This document shows positions 62,135 to 64,000 of a stretch of DNA of 64,000 bases, one piece after another. The position numbers and the translations under genes are program-made. Every line of letters starts with the position of its first letter. Position 1 is the stretch's first letter. The DNA comes from Oscillospiraceae bacterium (lineage in GTDB: Bacteria > Bacillota > Clostridia > Oscillospirales > Acutalibacteraceae). The notes under the pieces are model-generated. The model saw only the letters and a program-made list of their open reading frames with translations, searched no databases and had not been told where the DNA came from. The stretch is from assembly GCA_015065725.1 (NCBI GenBank), contig SVPV01000003.1:49295-113294 (forward strand), given 5' to 3'.

Positions 62135-62531
62135 ATACCTCTTTAGTAATAGTTTTGTGTGAGTTGCCCTCAAAATCCTCTGTTTCGGTCATTTTAAAAG
62201 TTTTTAATATATCAGACGGAAAGATAGTGTCCGAGGGATAAACCCTATTCCAACGATAAATAATGATAGTATTGATATTGTCTAAAAATTTTATAAAATC
62301 TGTGCTTTCTAAAAAGCAATAATCGTCTTCTAAAGCTAAATTTAAAAATTTATCTGAAACTACAATACTATCCGATTGCTCTAAAAACTGTTTTTTAGAA
62401 TACTCATTCATATAAAGTTTGCTATCGCCAACCATTTCTAATACAGAACGGCGAACAAGACAATCAGAAGACTGACGCCTTTTATTAAAAAGCATACCGT
62501 TTTTATCGTCAAGACAAACTATAACTTTCAC
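62121..62531 (-). CDS. Conserved small protein of unknown function
   Basis: A 136-residue cytoplasmic protein. It begins MKVIVCLDDKNGMLFNKRRQSSD, a pattern I associate with a conserved clostridial family, but I do not know its function. It has alternating hydrophobic strands (VIVCLDD, DSIVVSDKFL, INTIIIYRWNRVYPSD). Start is GTG at 62529-62531, overlapping the MFS stop by GTGA; its end overlaps the nuclease start by 14 bases. The three genes are thus translationally coupled. Confidence 0.75.
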   Translation of the reverse strand: MKVIVCLDDKNGMLFNKRRQSSDCLVRRSVLEMVGDSKLYMNEYSKKQFLEQSDSIVVSDKFLNLALEDDYCFLESTDFIKFLDNINTIIIYRWNRVYPSDTIFPSDILKTFKMTETEDFEGNSHKTITKEVYERV

Positions 62532-63745
62532 ACTTTACTCCTATTTATCATTTTTCTAAAAGGCAAAGAAATCAAAACACCAAGTACCATAAGACCACAC
62601 CAAACAAGAATTAGACCGCCCCAACCAATATCCTCAACCGCGTTAACAAAAAGTTTTGATGATACCGACGCCGCCATATAACTCATAAAATCAAGAAATC
62701 CTGTAGCACTTGACACCATACCCGTATCATATAAGCTTGGACAGTATTTACTCCAAAGCATTGAAGCGGCACAGTTTGCTCCAAAAATTCCAATCATCAT
62801 AAGTACAATATTTGGTAACGGTTGTTTTAACAAAAACATTAGCAAAAACGCAACTGCTGAAACTATAAATGATAGCAAAAGAGTTAAATCCATATTGTGA
62901 CCTAATTTTTCATAAATAAAAATTGAAACAAAAGCAGATGCCGAAATCACCAAGGTTGAAATGGTAAAAATCATTGCTGAAGTATCAGCACTAAATTTTA
63001 AATACTGTGACAAATATGTAGGCAACCAAAATACAACTGTTGTTCTTACAATACCCGTAAGAACCGAGACAACCGTAAACTTAATAATTTGTCTTTTTAA
63101 AAGAACACCTACATTGCCGCCTTTCTGTTTTGGCTTGTCAAATTTTTTAAATGATACCATTTTCTTGTTTTCAAAAATCGACAACATAATAAAGCAGAGA
63201 ATACCCAGAATTATTGAAAAAGCACTACCAAAAATAAAAACTCCCTGCCATATAAAAAGAATTGCCGCTATACCTGCGAACGGTGAGCCTAAAAAAGATG
63301 CAAAACTATATCCAACACTACAACGTACAGCATAAATAGGTGTTACATTTTCGGCAACAACCTTTGTCATAGGACCGTAAATCATTGAAAGAAAAAATCC
63401 TGAAAGTCCGTAAATAACATATGCTAAAAACCAATGTGATTCAAAGAATTCCATAAACAAATAATTGCTTATTCCCGCAAACACAAGACCTATACTCAAC
63501 ATATATTTTGCCTTGATTTTATCACCAATGACACCGTTTATAAGCTGACCTATTGCATAGGTTATAAAAAACAATGAAGACAAACTGCCTATTTGGTCAT
63601 TAGTTATTCTACCCTCATTAATCATTTGAGGAGAAATAGTACTTAAAATATTTCTCAAAAAATAAACGCCTAAATAGGAAACAAAACAAAGTCCTCCTAT
63701 ATAAAACGCCTTTTTAAGTTCAGTATTATTTTTTAAATTAAACAT
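62528..63745 (-). CDS. MFS transporter
   Basis: A 405-residue, 12-helix major facilitator. The N-terminal YLGVYFLRNILSTISPQM and ITYAIGQLINGVIGDKI resemble the organophosphate/sugar-phosphate antiporter branch. Substrate is unknown; with a secreted nuclease and small protein in the same operon, a nucleotide- or phosphate-ester substrate is conceivable (inference). ATG follows GAGGGG. It has a promoter at 63796-63823. Confidence 0.88.
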   Translation of the reverse strand: MFNLKNNTELKKAFYIGGLCFVSYLGVYFLRNILSTISPQMINEGRITNDQIGSLSSLFFITYAIGQLINGVIGDKIKAKYMLSIGLVFAGISNYLFMEFFESHWFLAYVIYGLSGFFLSMIYGPMTKVVAENVTPIYAVRCSVGYSFASFLGSPFAGIAAILFIWQGVFIFGSAFSIILGILCFIMLSIFENKKMVSFKKFDKPKQKGGNVGVLLKRQIIKFTVVSVLTGIVRTTVVFWLPTYLSQYLKFSADTSAMIFTISTLVISASAFVSIFIYEKLGHNMDLTLLLSFIVSAVAFLLMFLLKQPLPNIVLMMIGIFGANCAASMLWSKYCPSLYDTGMVSSATGFLDFMSYMAASVSSKLFVNAVEDIGWGGLILVWCGLMVLGVLISLPFRKMINRSKV

Positions 63746-63795
63746 AGATATCCCCTCATAAAAAATATTTAAATTTTAAAATAATTACTTTTATG

Positions 63796-63823
63796 ATTAT
63801 ATCATACATTATTTTAAAGGCAA
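63796..63823 (-). promoter_or_regulatory. Promoter for the MFS operon
   Basis: TTGCCT (63818-63823), 16-base spacer, TATAAT (63796-63801). A perfect palindrome with 10-bp arms lies just upstream at 63829-63850. Confidence 0.6.
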
Positions 63824-63828
63824 GTAAT

Positions 63829-63850
63829 ATTTTGTTTTTTAAAACAAAAT
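63829..63850. repeat. Perfect inverted repeat upstream of the MFS operon and SASP gene
   Basis: ATTTTGTTTT and AAAACAAAAT face each other with a two-base centre. It could be an operator; low complexity makes chance possible. Confidence 0.4.
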
Positions 63851-63932
63851 TTACCTTTAATATAATTAAATAATCTGCACAAGATAGAATTACAAACGCA
63901 AAAGAAAAATTGCAGCAAGGAGTGAAAAACAA

Positions 63933-64000
63933 ATGGCTAAAAAGGCAATGGTACCTGAGGCAAAGGAAGCTCTCAACCGTTTTAAGATGGAGGCTGCCAG
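63933..64000 (+). CDS. Alpha/beta-type small acid-soluble spore protein (partial)
   Basis: Spore DNA-protecting protein. Only 22 codons are in the window: MAKKAMVPEAKEALNRFKMEAA, where PEAKEALNRFKMEAA is the typical start of the alpha/beta SASP core. AAGGAG precedes the ATG. A sigma-G promoter was looked for and not convincingly found. It is cut by the window edge. Confidence 0.92.
   Translation, partial: MAKKAMVPEAKEALNRFKMEAA

Noticed and set aside
63746..63932. Sigma-G type promoter for the SASP gene
   Set aside because: I searched by eye for GAATA- and CATA-like boxes at proper spacing and found none convincing; the gene itself is clear.

Overview
The window reads as one chromosomal segment of a low-GC, endospore-forming Firmicute of class Clostridia, most likely an Oscillospirales/Ruminococcaceae-type gut anaerobe (inference from gene content). 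Evidence for sporulation is direct: Spo0A, an uninterrupted sigK, SpoIVB and the start of an alpha/beta SASP gene. Other clade-typical features are type III glutamine synthetase, a two-gene SufC/SufB-type Fe-S system, a general ECF energising module, and glycosidases for arabinose- and rhamnose-containing glycans. Genes are tightly packed. No prophage, insertion sequence, CRISPR array or integrative element is visible.

Layout. 1-5438: a partial MsmK/UgpC-type ABC ATPase, an RsuA-type pseudouridine synthase, a DUF4830-like protein, ispD-ispF, a Cys/Asp-rich zinc-ribbon protein, efp and tyrS. 5435-13758: a conserved Clostridia operon read leftward, nusB-xseA-xseB-ispA-dxs-tlyA-nadK-argR-recN, running into tyrS. 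13865-16534: a PflA-like radical SAM enzyme, a DEDDh exonuclease and spo0A. 16777-19996 (rightward): a ClC channel and a GH127-type arabinofuranosidase. 20070-22547 (leftward): galK and ackA, with tmcAL divergent. 23844-24162: tRNA-Gly and an unusual tRNA-associated palindromic element. 24237-34923: an eleven-gene leftward operon, ruvC-ruvA-ruvB-rRNA methyltransferase-ecfA1-ecfA2-ecfT-truA-DUF5711-cvpA-clp. 35090-37332: serC-serA. 37608-45768 (rightward): sigK, a YiiX-like permuted papain-fold protein, tRNA-Ser followed by a two-unit tandem repeat built from the tRNA end, a lipoprotein 5'-nucleotidase, a DUF3863-like protein, an LCP-like protein and glnN. 46008-46852: rplM-rpsI. 46960-50764 (leftward): sufC-sufB-GH78 rhamnosidase. 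50949-55079 (rightward): tex, an EamA transporter and degV. 55115-57592: a PRK06851-like ATPase, rnpB (rightward) and a SorC-family regulator. 57719-59846: class II aldolase and a SorE-like dehydrogenase. 59891-63745 (leftward): spoIVB, then MFS transporter, small conserved protein and secreted nuclease. 63933-64000: start of a SASP gene.

How the genes work together. The nusB-recN cluster joins transcription termination, DNA repair and isoprenoid synthesis (dxs and ispA here, ispDF a few kb away). In Bacillus the same cluster ends with spoIVB-spo0A. Here those two genes are split: spo0A lies upstream of nusB and spoIVB about 44 kb away. The SorC regulator, aldolase and SorE-like reductase form a compact sugar-phosphate unit with a clear divergent operator region.

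Most notable: tRNA-Gly(TCC) and tRNA-Ser(CGA) are each followed by the same kind of element. It consists of the tRNA terminator, an exact antisense copy of the tRNA T-arm 3' side, one or more perfect palindromes, a GCG-rich core, and a second copy of the tRNA 3' end. At tRNA-Ser the whole unit is tandemly duplicated at 169-bp period with two mismatches. I know of no named family for this.
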